Source: Endozoicomonas sp. GU-1 | Lineage (GTDB): Bacteria > Pseudomonadota > Gammaproteobacteria > Pseudomonadales > Endozoicomonadaceae | NCBI RefSeq assembly: GCF_027366395.1 | Contig: NZ_CP114771.1 | Span: forward strand, 2,480,001-2,544,000 | Direction of reading: 5' to 3' | Length of the DNA stretch: 64,000 nucleotides | Part shown: piece after piece, positions 9,583 through 18,435 of the stretch | How the letters are laid out: the number at the start of each line of letters is the position of its first letter | How positions within the stretch are numbered: position 1 is the first letter of the stretch | Notes under the pieces: generated by a model | What the model saw: only the letters and a program-made list of their open reading frames with translations | Database searches by the model: none | What the model was told of the DNA's origin: nothing | Made by a program: the position numbers and the translations under genes

Positions 9583-10014
9583 TCAGATTTCAGAAACGAT
9601 ACAGGCCTTGCGATCTTTACCGGTTCGCTCAAGATAGTCTGAGAAATCCGCAGGAATACGCCCGGTTGTTGCCCCTTCCCAATCCACTGATGAACCATCA
9701 ATGGCTTCGTAGCGAAACAAATAACGCTGGCGTGTTTTTCCTTTACGGCCACCGCTGCTTTTCTCTTCTGACAGGTCTTTGATATCACCCAGGGAGAGAC
9801 CAAGCTCTTTAATCTTTTTAACCACCGCATCCAGCGCTTCTTTTTTGCGGGCCTGCTCCTCTTCCACCTCCATTTGAGCCATCACTTTTTCTTCGTAAAT
9901 GGCTTCAATGCGACCGATGACGCGCTGAAGGTCTTCAGCGTGCATATCGTGAAAGAGCTTGCGCACCTGAACTTTAGACTTCAGAACACCGAGAGCTTCA
10001 TCAAAAATATTCAT
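9583..10014 (-). CDS. H-NS-family nucleoid-associated protein
   Basis: About 143 residues from ATG 10014 (the frame can start four codons earlier at TTG 10026). The N-terminal two thirds is a charged coiled coil (...MAQMEVEEEQARKKEALDAVVKK) used for oligomerisation. The C-terminal part fits the H-NS DNA-binding domain: aromatic RYLFRYEAIDGSSVDWEG followed by TTGRIPADFSDYL, corresponding to the family's Y-x-x-x-G-x-x-W-x-G-x-G-R-x-P core, with the AT-hook-like loop replaced by TTGR. H-NS proteins silence AT-rich acquired DNA, relevant here because the island at 47-54 kb is AT-rich. Monocistronic. Confidence 0.85.
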   Translation of the reverse strand: MNIFDEALGVLKSKVQVRKLFHDMHAEDLQRVIGRIEAIYEEKVMAQMEVEEEQARKKEALDAVVKKIKELGLSLGDIKDLSEEKSSGGRKGKTRQRYLFRYEAIDGSSVDWEGATTGRIPADFSDYLERTGKDRKACIVSEI

Positions 10015-10564
10015 GGTTTGAACCAATCTGGTAAATCAAAGGATCCATTAAACGCAGGGTTTAAAATTGGTAAAAAACTTAACATTGACAATTCTGCCTG
10101 TAAATAGACAAAAGCCCGTGCATTGTTGGTAAAAAAATGAGCATATTTTCCCATTACCTCGCAAAAATGTGTTTTCCGACATCGTTATGCGTAACGGCCA
10201 ATTACATTACGACGGAGCCATAAGTCTTAAGGGATAATACGAAGAATCAGGTTCCTCATCACATGGTTTGGGGAGTCATAACAGTTAAGGTAGAAATCAG
10301 CAGCATGAAACAGGAAAGATTAATTAAAGCCAGAATACTGATCAATCATTTACTCACATTTCAGGAAAAAATAAAAAGTGGCCGCTTGCTTATTTCATGA
10401 AAGCCTAGTTACTGAGTTTAATTCATATTCAAAAATACGCCAAAAAACCGGAACCCTGGCTGAAACTGAACCAATGGATTGAAGCAATAAGTTTCAAGCA
10501 TATTAAAAGTCAGTTTAATTACAAAGCCCCGGAACACTTACCGGGGCTTTGCTGATGCCTAAAA
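10015..10564. other. 550-bp gap between the H-NS-like gene and fadD
   Basis: No gene or RNA is recognised. The right part carries the fadD terminator hairpin; the rest should contain the H-NS gene's promoter and leader (minus strand). Confidence 0.5.
10523..10551 (-). terminator. fadD terminator hairpin
   Basis: AAAGCCCCGG-AACACTTA-CCGGGGCTTT is a strong GC-rich stem 14 bases beyond the fadD stop. The following minus-strand U-run is short. Confidence 0.75.
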
Positions 10565-12280
10565 TCAGGCAACCGTTTCGTACTTCTTCATTTCTTCGGC
10601 GCGAAGATCTTTCCGCAGAATTTTACCCACTGGCGTCATTGGCAGAACATCCCTGAATTCAACCTGCTTTGGTACTTTATACGCGGTCAGGTTCAGTCGG
10701 CAGTACTCCTTGACCTCTTCCGCCGTTAAGCTTTTGTCCTGTGGAATAATAAAGAGTTTGACGGCCTCGCCGGTTTTCTTATCGGGCACACCAATAACGG
10801 CACAGTTCTGCACTTTCTCATGCTTGGAAACCACATCTTCCACTTCGTTGGGGTATACGTTAAAGCCTGAGACCAGCACCATATCCTTAACCCGGTCGAC
10901 GATTTGCACATAACCCTGTTCATCGATAATGGCCACGTCTCCGGTTTTAAACCAGCCTTCGCTGTCAATCACTTCGGCCGTGGCTTCCGGGCGCTGCCAA
11001 TAGCCTTTCATCACCTGCGGGCCTTTGACACAGAGTTCCCCACGCTCTCCCAATGGCAGCTCATTGCCCTGATCGTCAATGGTCTTCAGTGCCGTACCGG
11101 ACATTGGCAAGCCGACAGTGCCCAGTTTGGAGTAACTGCCTGCGGGGTTCAGGGATACCACGGGCGAGGTTTCAGAGAGGCCATACCCCTCGGAAATCGA
11201 ACATCCCGTGATAGTTTGCCAGCGGTTGGCAACCGCCGCCTGCAAGGCAGTACCACCGGACATGGTTGACTGCAGTTCGGAAAAGTCCAGGTTTTTAAAT
11301 TCCGGGTGATTCATCAAGCCAACAAACAGTGTGTTCAGGCCGATGAAGATATTCACCTTGTGGGGCTTCAGGGACTTGACGAACGTATCCATATCCCGTG
11401 GGTTGGCGATCAAAATGCTGTGTCCACCCTGATGGAAGAACGCCATCAGATGCACGGTGAACGCGTAGATATGATAAAGAGGCAGGGGGGCCACTGCGGT
11501 ATTGCCTTCGGGCTTGGACAGGGGCACACCATGATCATCGGTCTGAGACAACGTACCGGCAGTCTGCAGTACATTACTGACCAGGCTACGCTGAGTCAGC
11601 ATAGCGCCTTTGGCCACGCCGGTGGTGCCACCGGTATACTGCAACACCGCCACATCATCAGGGTTGGCCGCTAGCGGTTTACTGTACCGGGATTTTTCCC
11701 CAAGTTTCATGGCCTGATGGAAACTCAGCGCCTGTGGCAGCTTGAATGAGGGAACCATCTTCTTGACATGCTTTACCGCCAGATTAATCAGTGACCGCTT
11801 CGGCCAGGGCAGCAGGTCGGCCAGCTCAGTGACAATCAGGTGCTTGATGGGCGTATCCTGAATGATTTCCTCCACCAGGTGGCCAACCACATTGAGGCAG
11901 ACCAGCGCCTTGGCTCCTGAGTCGGTAAACTGATGTTTCATCTCCCGGGCGGTGTAGAGCGGGTTGGTATTGACAATAACCAGACCGGCCTTGATTGCGC
12001 CATAAGCGACGATGGGGTACTGAATAAGGTTTGGCAGCTGAATCGCGATACTGTCACCGGGCTTCAGTGTCGTATGGTTCTGGAGATAGGCAGCAAACCG
12101 GGTGCTTAGCTGATCGATTTCGTTGTAGGTCACCGTTTTGCCCATGCTGGTATAGGCTGGCCGGTCGCCGTATCGATGGACTGCATGTTCAATGACTTCG
12201 CCCAGGTTTTTGAACTTTTCAAGATCAATTTGGTCTGCAATACCTGGGGCGCGTTTGCCATCCCAAAAACTGGCTTCCAT
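10565..12280 (-). CDS. fadD: Long-chain fatty acid-CoA ligase
   Basis: A 571-residue adenylate-forming enzyme that activates long-chain fatty acids to acyl-CoA using ATP, usually at the inner membrane face, to feed beta-oxidation and phospholipid synthesis. The AMP-binding P-loop is YTGGTTGVAKGAM (about residue 215). The A5 region is SEGYGLSETSPVVS, the A7/A8 hinge is WFKTGDVAI...VDRVKDMVLVSGFNVYP, and the C-terminal A10 lysine region is PVGKILRKDLR. Length and order match FadD. ATG 12280 is preferred over GTG 12286 because GAGGTG lies just upstream. Followed by a hairpin terminator; appears monocistronic. Confidence 0.95.
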   Translation of the reverse strand: MEASFWDGKRAPGIADQIDLEKFKNLGEVIEHAVHRYGDRPAYTSMGKTVTYNEIDQLSTRFAAYLQNHTTLKPGDSIAIQLPNLIQYPIVAYGAIKAGLVIVNTNPLYTAREMKHQFTDSGAKALVCLNVVGHLVEEIIQDTPIKHLIVTELADLLPWPKRSLINLAVKHVKKMVPSFKLPQALSFHQAMKLGEKSRYSKPLAANPDDVAVLQYTGGTTGVAKGAMLTQRSLVSNVLQTAGTLSQTDDHGVPLSKPEGNTAVAPLPLYHIYAFTVHLMAFFHQGGHSILIANPRDMDTFVKSLKPHKVNIFIGLNTLFVGLMNHPEFKNLDFSELQSTMSGGTALQAAVANRWQTITGCSISEGYGLSETSPVVSLNPAGSYSKLGTVGLPMSGTALKTIDDQGNELPLGERGELCVKGPQVMKGYWQRPEATAEVIDSEGWFKTGDVAIIDEQGYVQIVDRVKDMVLVSGFNVYPNEVEDVVSKHEKVQNCAVIGVPDKKTGEAVKLFIIPQDKSLTAEEVKEYCRLNLTAYKVPKQVEFRDVLPMTPVGKILRKDLRAEEMKKYETVA

Positions 12281-12484
12281 GAACACCTCATACTTATTTT
12301 TTGTTGTTATCGGAAGGCGATGAAACAGTTATTTCCCTGGCCTGCTTTTTATGAGGCAGGTGTCTTACAAAAATCCTTTTTGCTTCATCTATTTCTGAGG
12401 ATCATACTATCTAAACGTTCAACCTTGAACCAGAAATGATAATTTATGCTTCTTTTTGTGTTACAAAGCTTTCGGGCCAGCACA

Positions 12485-12681
12485 CCATTTCGATGCGTTT
12501 GAGGTGTACAGTCTCCGCTCACCCTGAGCGCCCTTTGGCTCAGCTCAGGATGTATGGACGAAGGGTGATTGGCACAGTCTTTATTCAGGGCATGGTGTCT
12601 ACGCCCTTCGACTCCGCTCAGGACGAACGGAGTTTGGGCGTCATTGATAGAGGGAACCCTGCAAACTCATCGAAATGATGT
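12485..12681. repeat. Dispersed inverted-repeat element, family A copy 2 (full length)
   Basis: The gap 12281-12689 is occupied by a 197-bp element whose ends are ATTTCGATGCGTTTGAGGTGTAC and, inverted, TGCAAACTCATCGAAATGATGTA. Inside are CTCCGCTCACCCTGAGC and GACTCCGCTCAGGACGAACGGAGT. It is the longest of four copies in the window and is likely close to the complete MITE. Confidence 0.75.
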
Positions 12682-12689
12682 ATCAGGGG

Positions 12690-12995
12690 TCAGCGATGGG
12701 TATTAAGCAATTTCCCGGCCCAGAGTTCACAGCAATTTTCCGGTGAGGCGAGCAAACTCAGCTTTTGTGGGCGAGTCAGCTTTTTGATGGCCGCTTCCCG
12801 TCGGCTGGCCGAAGAACGGTCATGATTACCTTCCAGGTAGACCAGCTGCTGTGGCTTCCGCCCCCTGAAATACCTGGCTCCCCCGACCGTACCGCAATGT
12901 TGACGCCAGCGCCGTTCAATATCCGTGGTGATGCCGGTATAAAGGCTGCTATCACTGGCAAGAATTATGTAAACCGACCAACATCCATCCGACAT
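12690..12995 (-). CDS. GIY-YIG nuclease-superfamily protein (YhbQ/UPF0213-like)
   Basis: About 101 residues from ATG 12995 (the frame extends to 13070). It is a single small GIY-YIG domain: WSVYIILASDSSLYTGITTD supplies the VYI/YTG pair, then the conserved Arg in IERRWRQH, GGARYFRGRKPQQLVY, and the glutamate of SRREAAIKKL. Stand-alone domains of this family are widespread; a structure-dependent nuclease role is proposed but their biological function is uncertain. If the longer start is used, 25 extra residues (MAPDIPPAVVKW...) precede the domain. Confidence 0.85.
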   Translation of the reverse strand: MSDGCWSVYIILASDSSLYTGITTDIERRWRQHCGTVGGARYFRGRKPQQLVYLEGNHDRSSASRREAAIKKLTRPQKLSLLASPENCCELWAGKLLNTHR

Positions 12996-13103
12996 TCTTT
13001 GCTCTTCCTGAACGATTCCGAGTTGTTTTTTGATCCATTTGACCACGGCAGGAGGGATGTCCGGGGCCACTGAAATAGTGGCAGTCTATTCTCAGAAAGC
13101 CTT

Positions 13104-14312
13104 TTAGCCAATAGAAGGCAACACACCACTGATCACCCCAAACTGGGCAACAATCACCAAAAGTCCAACAATGATGGCAATGGCCAGCGCCGGAATACCG
13201 CCAGCCACTTGATAAGGTTCTTCCATATGGAGCTTGCGAACCTTCCAGACCAGGGCCACGGGAATAAATACCGCCAGAATCACCAGAGCCACAGCGGCGT
13301 AACCCAGGGCAGTGACAAAACTCCCCGGCATAAAAATAGCCGCCAGCAACGGAATCAATAGCGTGAGCGTAATGGTTTCGATACGCCCCAAAATACCATG
13401 GGAGCGACCAAACACTTCGGCCAGATAGTCAAATAACCCAAGAGCCACCCCCAGGAAGGACGTACCCAGGGCAAAGGCAGCAAAGGCACTGATCATATAA
13501 TCAAAACCGGACGCACCGGAATGGCGGCCGATGGCATCCATCAGCGAGGTGACACCGTCCGGACGGTGTGCCATGGTCACCACCACCGCAGAGGAAACCA
13601 CACCAATCACCACCGCCATCCAGATCACATAAATGCTGAACGGAAGGGCGCTGCCACCGATCAGGGCATAGCGAAACCGCCGGGGTTTTCCCTGCACATA
13701 CTGAACCACGGTGGGTACCGCACAGTGATAGCCAAATGAGGTGTATAACACCGGCAGCGCCGCGAATAAAATGCCAGGGGTGCTGTTCTCCAGCCCAAGA
13801 TTACGCAAACTGACCTCGGGCAACAGGGACACCACGATATACAGCAGCAGGGCCAGCATCAGTGCGAACATCACCCGATTGACCACATCAACCACCCGGG
13901 TACCGGTCACCACCAGAATGGCAACCAGCAACACCACCACCGTTGCCGTGATGCGAAAAGGCAGATGAATGCCCTCTTTGGCCAGCAGGCTGCCCAGCAC
14001 GTTGGCACCACCAGAAATGTAAGCTGCGCACAGGGAATAATAGAGAAACAGCATGGCGACCACGGCAATACCCTGGCCAACCGGCCCCATCAAACGCCCC
14101 ATAACGCCATGCAGATTCTCTGCTTCCGGGCAGGCCCGGCAGGCCTCGGCAATCAACAGACCGCCGTAGGTTGATAACCCCCACATCAAAAACATCAGGA
14201 ATACGCCCCAGCCCAGACCGGTCAGTGCGGACACCAGCGGTAATGCCAGCATGCCTGCACCAATGGAAGTACCGGCGACCAGAAGGCTGCTACCCAACGT
14301 CTGACTTTTCAT
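13104..14312 (-). CDS. tyrP: Aromatic amino-acid permease, TyrP type (HAAAP family)
   Basis: A 402-residue integral membrane transporter with about eleven hydrophobic segments. The N-terminal signature GTSIGAGMLALPLVSA is characteristic of the hydroxy/aromatic amino-acid permease family (TyrP, Mtr, TnaB), which import aromatic amino acids with protons. Tyrosine is the likeliest substrate, but tryptophan cannot be excluded from sequence alone. ATG 14312 is chosen because AGGTGGA lies eight bases upstream; the frame extends to TTG 14339 through that site. A terminator hairpin sits directly upstream (14338-14360) and could be part of a regulatory leader. The product is unrelated to its SEC-C neighbour. 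Confidence 0.9.
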   Translation of the reverse strand: MKSQTLGSSLLVAGTSIGAGMLALPLVSALTGLGWGVFLMFLMWGLSTYGGLLIAEACRACPEAENLHGVMGRLMGPVGQGIAVVAMLFLYYSLCAAYISGGANVLGSLLAKEGIHLPFRITATVVVLLVAILVVTGTRVVDVVNRVMFALMLALLLYIVVSLLPEVSLRNLGLENSTPGILFAALPVLYTSFGYHCAVPTVVQYVQGKPRRFRYALIGGSALPFSIYVIWMAVVIGVVSSAVVVTMAHRPDGVTSLMDAIGRHSGASGFDYMISAFAAFALGTSFLGVALGLFDYLAEVFGRSHGILGRIETITLTLLIPLLAAIFMPGSFVTALGYAAVALVILAVFIPVALVWKVRKLHMEEPYQVAGGIPALAIAIIVGLLVIVAQFGVISGVLPSIG

Positions 14313-14337
14313 ATTCGGTCCACCTGTTTGATAAAAC

Positions 14338-14360
14338 AAAAGCCACTAAAAGTGGCTTTT
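14338..14360 (-). terminator. Intrinsic terminator or attenuator in the tyrP leader
   Basis: On the minus strand AAAAGCCACT-TTT-AGTGGCTTTT is followed by GTTTTATC, a classic stem plus U-run. It is about 190 bases after the SEC-C stop but only 26 bases before the tyrP start, so it may terminate the upstream transcript or act as an attenuator. Confidence 0.7.
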
Positions 14361-14373
14361 GAAAGTGGGAAAC

Positions 14374-14397
14374 TTATATAAAATAGATCGACAACAT
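14374..14397 (-). promoter_or_regulatory. Possible leader peptide MLSIYFI before the tyrP terminator
   Basis: A seven-codon frame ATG TTG TCG ATC TAT TTT ATA TAA contains adjacent Tyr and Phe codons and ends 14 bases before the terminator stem at 14338-14360. The arrangement resembles amino-acid attenuation, but the frame is short, AT-rich and has a weak ribosome site, so chance is possible. Confidence 0.3.
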
Positions 14398-14551
14398 GGC
14401 TCTACAAATAACCTGTCAGTACTAATAATGGACTGAATTAGAATTTTTTCTACTTATCAGATGTTTTTGCCAGCAATCTGGAGGGAGTTTGACCCGGGGC
14501 CTATAGAGTTTTTTTGCCTGCTCGCAGTAAACTCTTAATAGACCCTGGCTA

Positions 14552-14884
14552 TCAAGCGCAGCATTTTTTATATTTTTTCCCGCTACCACAAGGGCAAGGA
14601 TCATTTCGCCCCGGCACTTTTTCCAGTACTGTAGTTTTGGGCGTATCCTTCAACAGTTGCAGGGCAGAGGTATCCTCTGCGGCTTCTTCATCCACGTGAA
14701 TCTGGCAAAACCAGCCATTCTCCAGGAACTCTTGTTCCAGCTCAGCCCGGCGCTCTTCGGTCTGCACAGTAAGAACTGCAGGGTTCTTTTCTGTTCCGAG
14801 ACGGGCTTGTTTTTTACCGTCGAAAACCCGGTAGGCCTGTTTATCGTCAATTTGAAGATTGGTCTGGGTATAAAATTTGCCCAT
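14552..14884 (-). CDS. SEC-C motif protein, PBPRA1643 family
   Basis: A 110-residue protein with a C-terminal SEC-C zinc-binding motif: [19 protein letters not shown], with the C-x-C-x(8)-CC ligand pattern. The upstream part ([20 protein letters not shown]..., ...[13 protein letters not shown]) fits the small PBPRA1643 family of gammaproteobacteria. SEC-C tails otherwise occur on SecA and bind zinc and ribosomes or SecB. What this stand-alone family does is unknown. Confidence 0.85.
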   Translation of the reverse strand: MGKFYTQTNLQIDDKQAYRVFDGKKQARLGTEKNPAVLTVQTEERRAELEQEFLENGWFCQIHVDEEAAEDTSALQLLKDTPKTTVLEKVPGRNDPCPCGSGKKYKKCCA

Positions 14885-15008
14885 TTGATCACCTGTTAAG
14901 CTGGAAAATGTTGACCTCTCGGAACGAGAGCAAAAGGGAAATGCAAAACCGGAGCAGTTTACTGGAAGTGCCCGTCATTAGCCACCGACCAATTTTTTCC
15001 GGTACAGC

Positions 15009-15858
15009 TTATAAAAGACGAATGCCATCTTCATCAATGCTAATCAGGCGTTCTTTGTATAGCCCACCAATCGCCATTTTGAACACCCGTTTGCTGACCG
15101 AAAATTCTCGTTTGATAATCGCAGGGTCAGTACGGTCATTAAACGGCAAAAAGCCCTTCTCAGCCTTTAGCCTGGCAACAATCACCGTACCCAGGTCGCT
15201 CATTTCCTGCTGATCAAAGCCGGGCTTTTTCAGGCATAGATCCAGTTTCTGATCGGGCCGGACCCGTTTGATAAACCCGTCAAACTTCATACCCATCCGG
15301 ATTGGCTGGTCGATATCCTGGTCAAAAATAACCCCCAGGTATTTATTGTCGACAATTGCCGTATAGCCAATATCCGTACGGTCACAAACCATCAGAGAAA
15401 CCGTTTGGCCATTACTGTACCGATGGGGGGTTTTGGACGAGATGGTCGTCAGAAATTTGCTTATTTTTGACGACGCAACAATCCGATAGCTCTGCTGTTC
15501 CTGATAGATATACACGACATAGAACTGGTCTTTGACCATGCGCTCTTTCTGCTCACTAAAAGGCACCAGCAGCTCTTTTGGCATATTCCAGTCAAGGAAA
15601 GCACCAATACGGTTGGTATCGGTGACTTTCAGGCAGGCGAATTGCCCTACCTGAGCCTTGGGGCGGAGCGTCGTCGCAATGGGGACATCATCAGAGTCCA
15701 GATAGATAAAGACATCCAGTTCATCCCCTACCTGGCACCCTTGTGGCACAAAGCGTTTGGGGAGCAGGATGTCGTCCAGCATCCCCCCCCTCAAGAAATG
15801 CACCAAAATCCAGAAGATTGACCACCTTCAGGTGGTTCATGCGACCTATTCTAACCAT
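15009..15858 (-). pseudogene. CvfB/YitL-like S1 RNA-binding protein, frame broken at a G8 tract
   Basis: The body (DDILLPKRFVPQG..., ...GAFLDWNMPKELLVP, ...RPDQKLDLCLKK) is a CvfB/YitL-type protein with S1 domains and a C-terminal winged helix, thought to bind RNA and affect virulence gene expression in other bacteria. The natural N-terminus lies in another frame: ATG 15858 gives MVRIGRMNHLKVVNLLDFGAF then LEGG, which fits the first S1-like repeat. Between LEGG and MLDDILLPKRF is a run of eight G (plus-strand C8 at 15783-15790) where seven would keep the frame. As written, only a shortened product from TTG 15806 could be made. A slippage site, a mutation or a read error are all possible. Confidence 0.8.
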
Positions 15859-16028
15859 GAGCCTGTCCGGCAATAAAAGCGGGCGGGCATTATATCATTG
15901 CCGTGAAGGCTCTGCTGTTATCAGCAGCAAAAATAGTGTCCGTTATGGCGTGAGAATTGCCTTATTAATGTCATATAAATGATTCACAATAAATCTGTTG
16001 TCATAATAACCAGGCAAGGAGCATCAGA

Positions 16029-16421
16029 ATGAAGTATTTTTCACGCCGCGCGGTAAAACCCGGCGACCTCAACCCCGCATACCGACTGTTTGGTGGCACA
16101 CTGCTGGCCTGGATTGATGAGGAAGCCGCTATCTATGCTGCCTGCAAAATGGGCCCGGGCAAATTGCTGGTGACCAAATATATGTCAGAAATCGACTTTG
16201 TCAGCTCCGCCGCCTGCGGTGATATTCTGGAGTTCGGTATTGAAGTGGTCAGTACCGGTAAGACCTCACTGACCATCTGTTGTGTGGTACGCAATAAGGT
16301 CACCCGGCAGGTGATTATCGTCGTTGATCGTATTGTGTTTGTCTGTGTTGACGAAATGGGTAATCCGACTCCGCACCATATCAAGGCAGAGAAGGAGTCA
16401 GAAGTTCCGGAAATGGCTTGA
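16029..16421 (+). CDS. Acyl-CoA thioesterase, hotdog fold (YciA-like)
   Basis: A 130-residue single-domain hotdog thioesterase. The signature N-P-A-Y-R-L-F-G-G-T-L-L-A-W-I-D-E-E-A (about residues 15-33) corresponds to the YciA/ACOT motif N-x-x-G-x-x-F/GG-x-LL-x-W-x-D, with the catalytic Asp in WIDE. These enzymes hydrolyse acyl-CoA to free acid and CoA in the cytoplasm. GCAAGGAGCATCAG upstream gives a good ribosome site for ATG 16029. Monocistronic. Confidence 0.88.
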   Translation: MKYFSRRAVKPGDLNPAYRLFGGTLLAWIDEEAAIYAACKMGPGKLLVTKYMSEIDFVSSAACGDILEFGIEVVSTGKTSLTICCVVRNKVTRQVIIVVDRIVFVCVDEMGNPTPHHIKAEKESEVPEMA

Positions 16422-16469
16422 TGCCGTGAAGTGCGCACCTTAACAGGGCGCACTTTACCCACGAACAAT

Positions 16470-17201
16470 TCAGTGATTTGCCGGAGCAGTCTTAAGCTGA
16501 ACAGAGGGCTTCACCGCAGTGGCAAACATCACCTGACCATTCTGGATCACCTCCGCCAACAGCTCATAGTTGCTGCCCGGATTCACCAGTTCAGGTGCAT
16601 AGTGGACCACATAATCGACTACATCCACCGCCCTGCCGACCCGGATTCGCTCAATGCCAATGATGCCAGCCGGGTCATCGGGCATGGCGCTATCTTGCAG
16701 AACCACAATAATTTCAGAGCCCGGGGCAAAAGTGCCTTCACTGGCAGTAATCTGACCGCTGACATTGGCTGATTCGGTCACGTAGGTCAGTTCCTGGTCA
16801 CCGCTTGCGCTGTTCAATACCAGTCCATGTTCTTTTATGGTGATATTGTCCAGTTTTGGGAACATTGCCAGATACTCAGCTTCACTGGTCATTAATGGTG
16901 GCGGGCAGGCCATTCGGTTGCTCCCCATTGAGGTAAAGTGAATTTTATGGCTGGCAACCTGGTAGTTGCCAAAGTAGCGGTTACAGGGTGCCTGGCCACC
17001 AATGCGTCCATCCAGGGCCGTGGCAGGGCGAAGCTCCATGGTGACTCTCGGGCCCGATGCCGGCTGACCGTTCATTGTCGTCAATACCCAGGTTTTGTTC
17101 TCAACCAACCGGGGCTCAACACTGGTCAGCTTGTGGGAGCTGCACCCGAACAGGGCAGCACCTGCAACCAAAACAATACAAGAGTGGATCAACCTTTTCA
17201 T
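16470..17201 (-). CDS. Lipoprotein with META (HslJ-like) and YbaY-like domains
   Basis: A 243-residue lipoprotein: the signal peptide ends in the lipobox LFGC (Cys near residue 20). Residues about 35-140 form a META/HslJ-type domain (KTWVLTTMNGQPA..., GGQAPCNRYFGNYQ, MACPPPLM...EYLAMF). Residues about 145-240 resemble the YbaY/YscW-like beta domain (NVSGQITASEG, GSEIIVVLQD, ...SNYELLAEVIQNGQVMF). The combination is found in envelope lipoproteins of unclear function. ATG 17201 gives a standard signal peptide; the frame extends five codons to 17216. Confidence 0.8.
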   Translation of the reverse strand: MKRLIHSCIVLVAGAALFGCSSHKLTSVEPRLVENKTWVLTTMNGQPASGPRVTMELRPATALDGRIGGQAPCNRYFGNYQVASHKIHFTSMGSNRMACPPPLMTSEAEYLAMFPKLDNITIKEHGLVLNSASGDQELTYVTESANVSGQITASEGTFAPGSEIIVVLQDSAMPDDPAGIIGIERIRVGRAVDVVDYVVHYAPELVNPGSNYELLAEVIQNGQVMFATAVKPSVQLKTAPANH

Positions 17202-17540
17202 GTCATACTCCAGCAACGGGAATAAAGATAAACTTGCAGGCTGTCGGACTTAAGCATGGGTGGTAAGTCTGAGTTCAGGAGACTCCTGCGGGACAGCCAT
17301 CAGCGATAGCCTGTATAGGGTGACTGCCGGGGGCAGATGACCTTGGCAAAAATACCCTTTAATCAGCCAGCAAAGCAGAAACTGATAGTGTTAAAGTAGT
17401 CGATCATCAGGCATTGCCGCCATTCTAATTTTCCACCCGAACCTGGCTGGACTACATTCAGGATGACCTGATAATTCCCATGCATCAGGGCATAAGATTC
17501 AGTATGATCAGCAGCACTGGCTCCCATTAAAAACCGCTTT
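17202..17540. other. Divergent intergenic gap
   Basis: This 340-bp gap separates the divergent lipoprotein and hemolysin III genes and should hold both promoters. I see no gene or repeat in it. Confidence 0.5.
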
Positions 17541-18215
17541 ATGGCTCCGAAATCTACCGCAGGAAACCAATTGATCAACCGTGGCTACAGCCTGGCTGAA
17601 GAGATTGCCAACAGTATTACTCACGGTCTGGGGGCTCTGCTCAGTGTCGCCGGTCTGACGCTACTGGTCACCTATGCCGCCCATCAGGCTGATGTCTGGC
17701 GGGTGGTCAGTTTCAGCATCTACGGCAGCACCCTGATTCTGCTGTTTCTGGCCTCTACGCTTTACCACAGTTTTCAACATCCAAAAACCAAGCGCGTCTT
17801 CAAGATACTGGATCACTGCTCCATCTATCTGCTGATTGCCGGAACCTACACGCCTTTTCTTCTGGTTAGCATGAGAAGTGTGACTGGCTGGATTCTTTTT
17901 GCTGTCATCTGGACCCTGGCCGCATTGGGCATTATCTTCAAGGCGGTGTTTGGGGCCAGGTACAAAAAACTGTCGTTAACCACGTACATTCTGATGGGCT
18001 GGCTGGTTCTGGCGGCCTCCAATGAGCTGGCAGAGAACTTATCAACCAATGGCTTATACTGGCTGGTTGCCGGTGGCTTGCTTTATACCGTTGGCGTGAT
18101 CTTTTATTTATGGAAAAAGCTGCCTTTCAATCACGCAATCTGGCATCTCTTTGTATTAGGTGGGTCGGCCTGTCACTTCTTTTCGGTTTTATTCCATGTA
18201 TTACCGCCAGCCTGA
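17541..18215 (+). CDS. Hemolysin III family membrane protein (YqfA/PAQR-like)
   Basis: A 224-residue protein with seven predicted membrane segments. It carries the family motifs: EEIANSITHGLGALLS at the N-terminus, STLYHSFQH and KILDHCSIYLLIAGTYTPF in the middle, and NHAIWHLFVLGGSACHFFSVLFH near the end. The conserved Ser/His/Asp residues bind a metal in the related PAQR receptors. The name comes from a Bacillus cereus haemolysin; most bacterial members are not shown to be toxins. Expected in the inner membrane. Confidence 0.9.
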   Translation: MAPKSTAGNQLINRGYSLAEEIANSITHGLGALLSVAGLTLLVTYAAHQADVWRVVSFSIYGSTLILLFLASTLYHSFQHPKTKRVFKILDHCSIYLLIAGTYTPFLLVSMRSVTGWILFAVIWTLAALGIIFKAVFGARYKKLSLTTYILMGWLVLAASNELAENLSTNGLYWLVAGGLLYTVGVIFYLWKKLPFNHAIWHLFVLGGSACHFFSVLFHVLPPA

Positions 18216-18282
18216 AGAAAAATAATTTTTTTCAGCTTTCCTGGAAACTATTTGGCGATTACTCAATCAAAATCATCACATC

Positions 18283-18403
18283 ATATCGATGAGTTTGATG
18301 TGTACAATCTCTGTTTACCCTGAGCGTCTTTCGACTCCACTCAGCGTGAGTGGAGCCTTGAGGCCTATGAAGGAACCTGTCAATTGCATCGAAACCGTGT
18401 ACT
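18283..18403. repeat. Dispersed inverted-repeat element, family A copy 3
   Basis: ATATCGATGAGTTTGATGTGTAC at the left and TCAATTGCATCGAAACCGTGTAC at the right bracket CAATCTCTGTTTACCCTGAGCG. It lies 32 bases before the protease gene at 18436 and may carry or displace its promoter. Confidence 0.75.
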
Positions 18404-18435
18404 GGTAATAAAGCACTTTTTGAAGATACTGGTTT

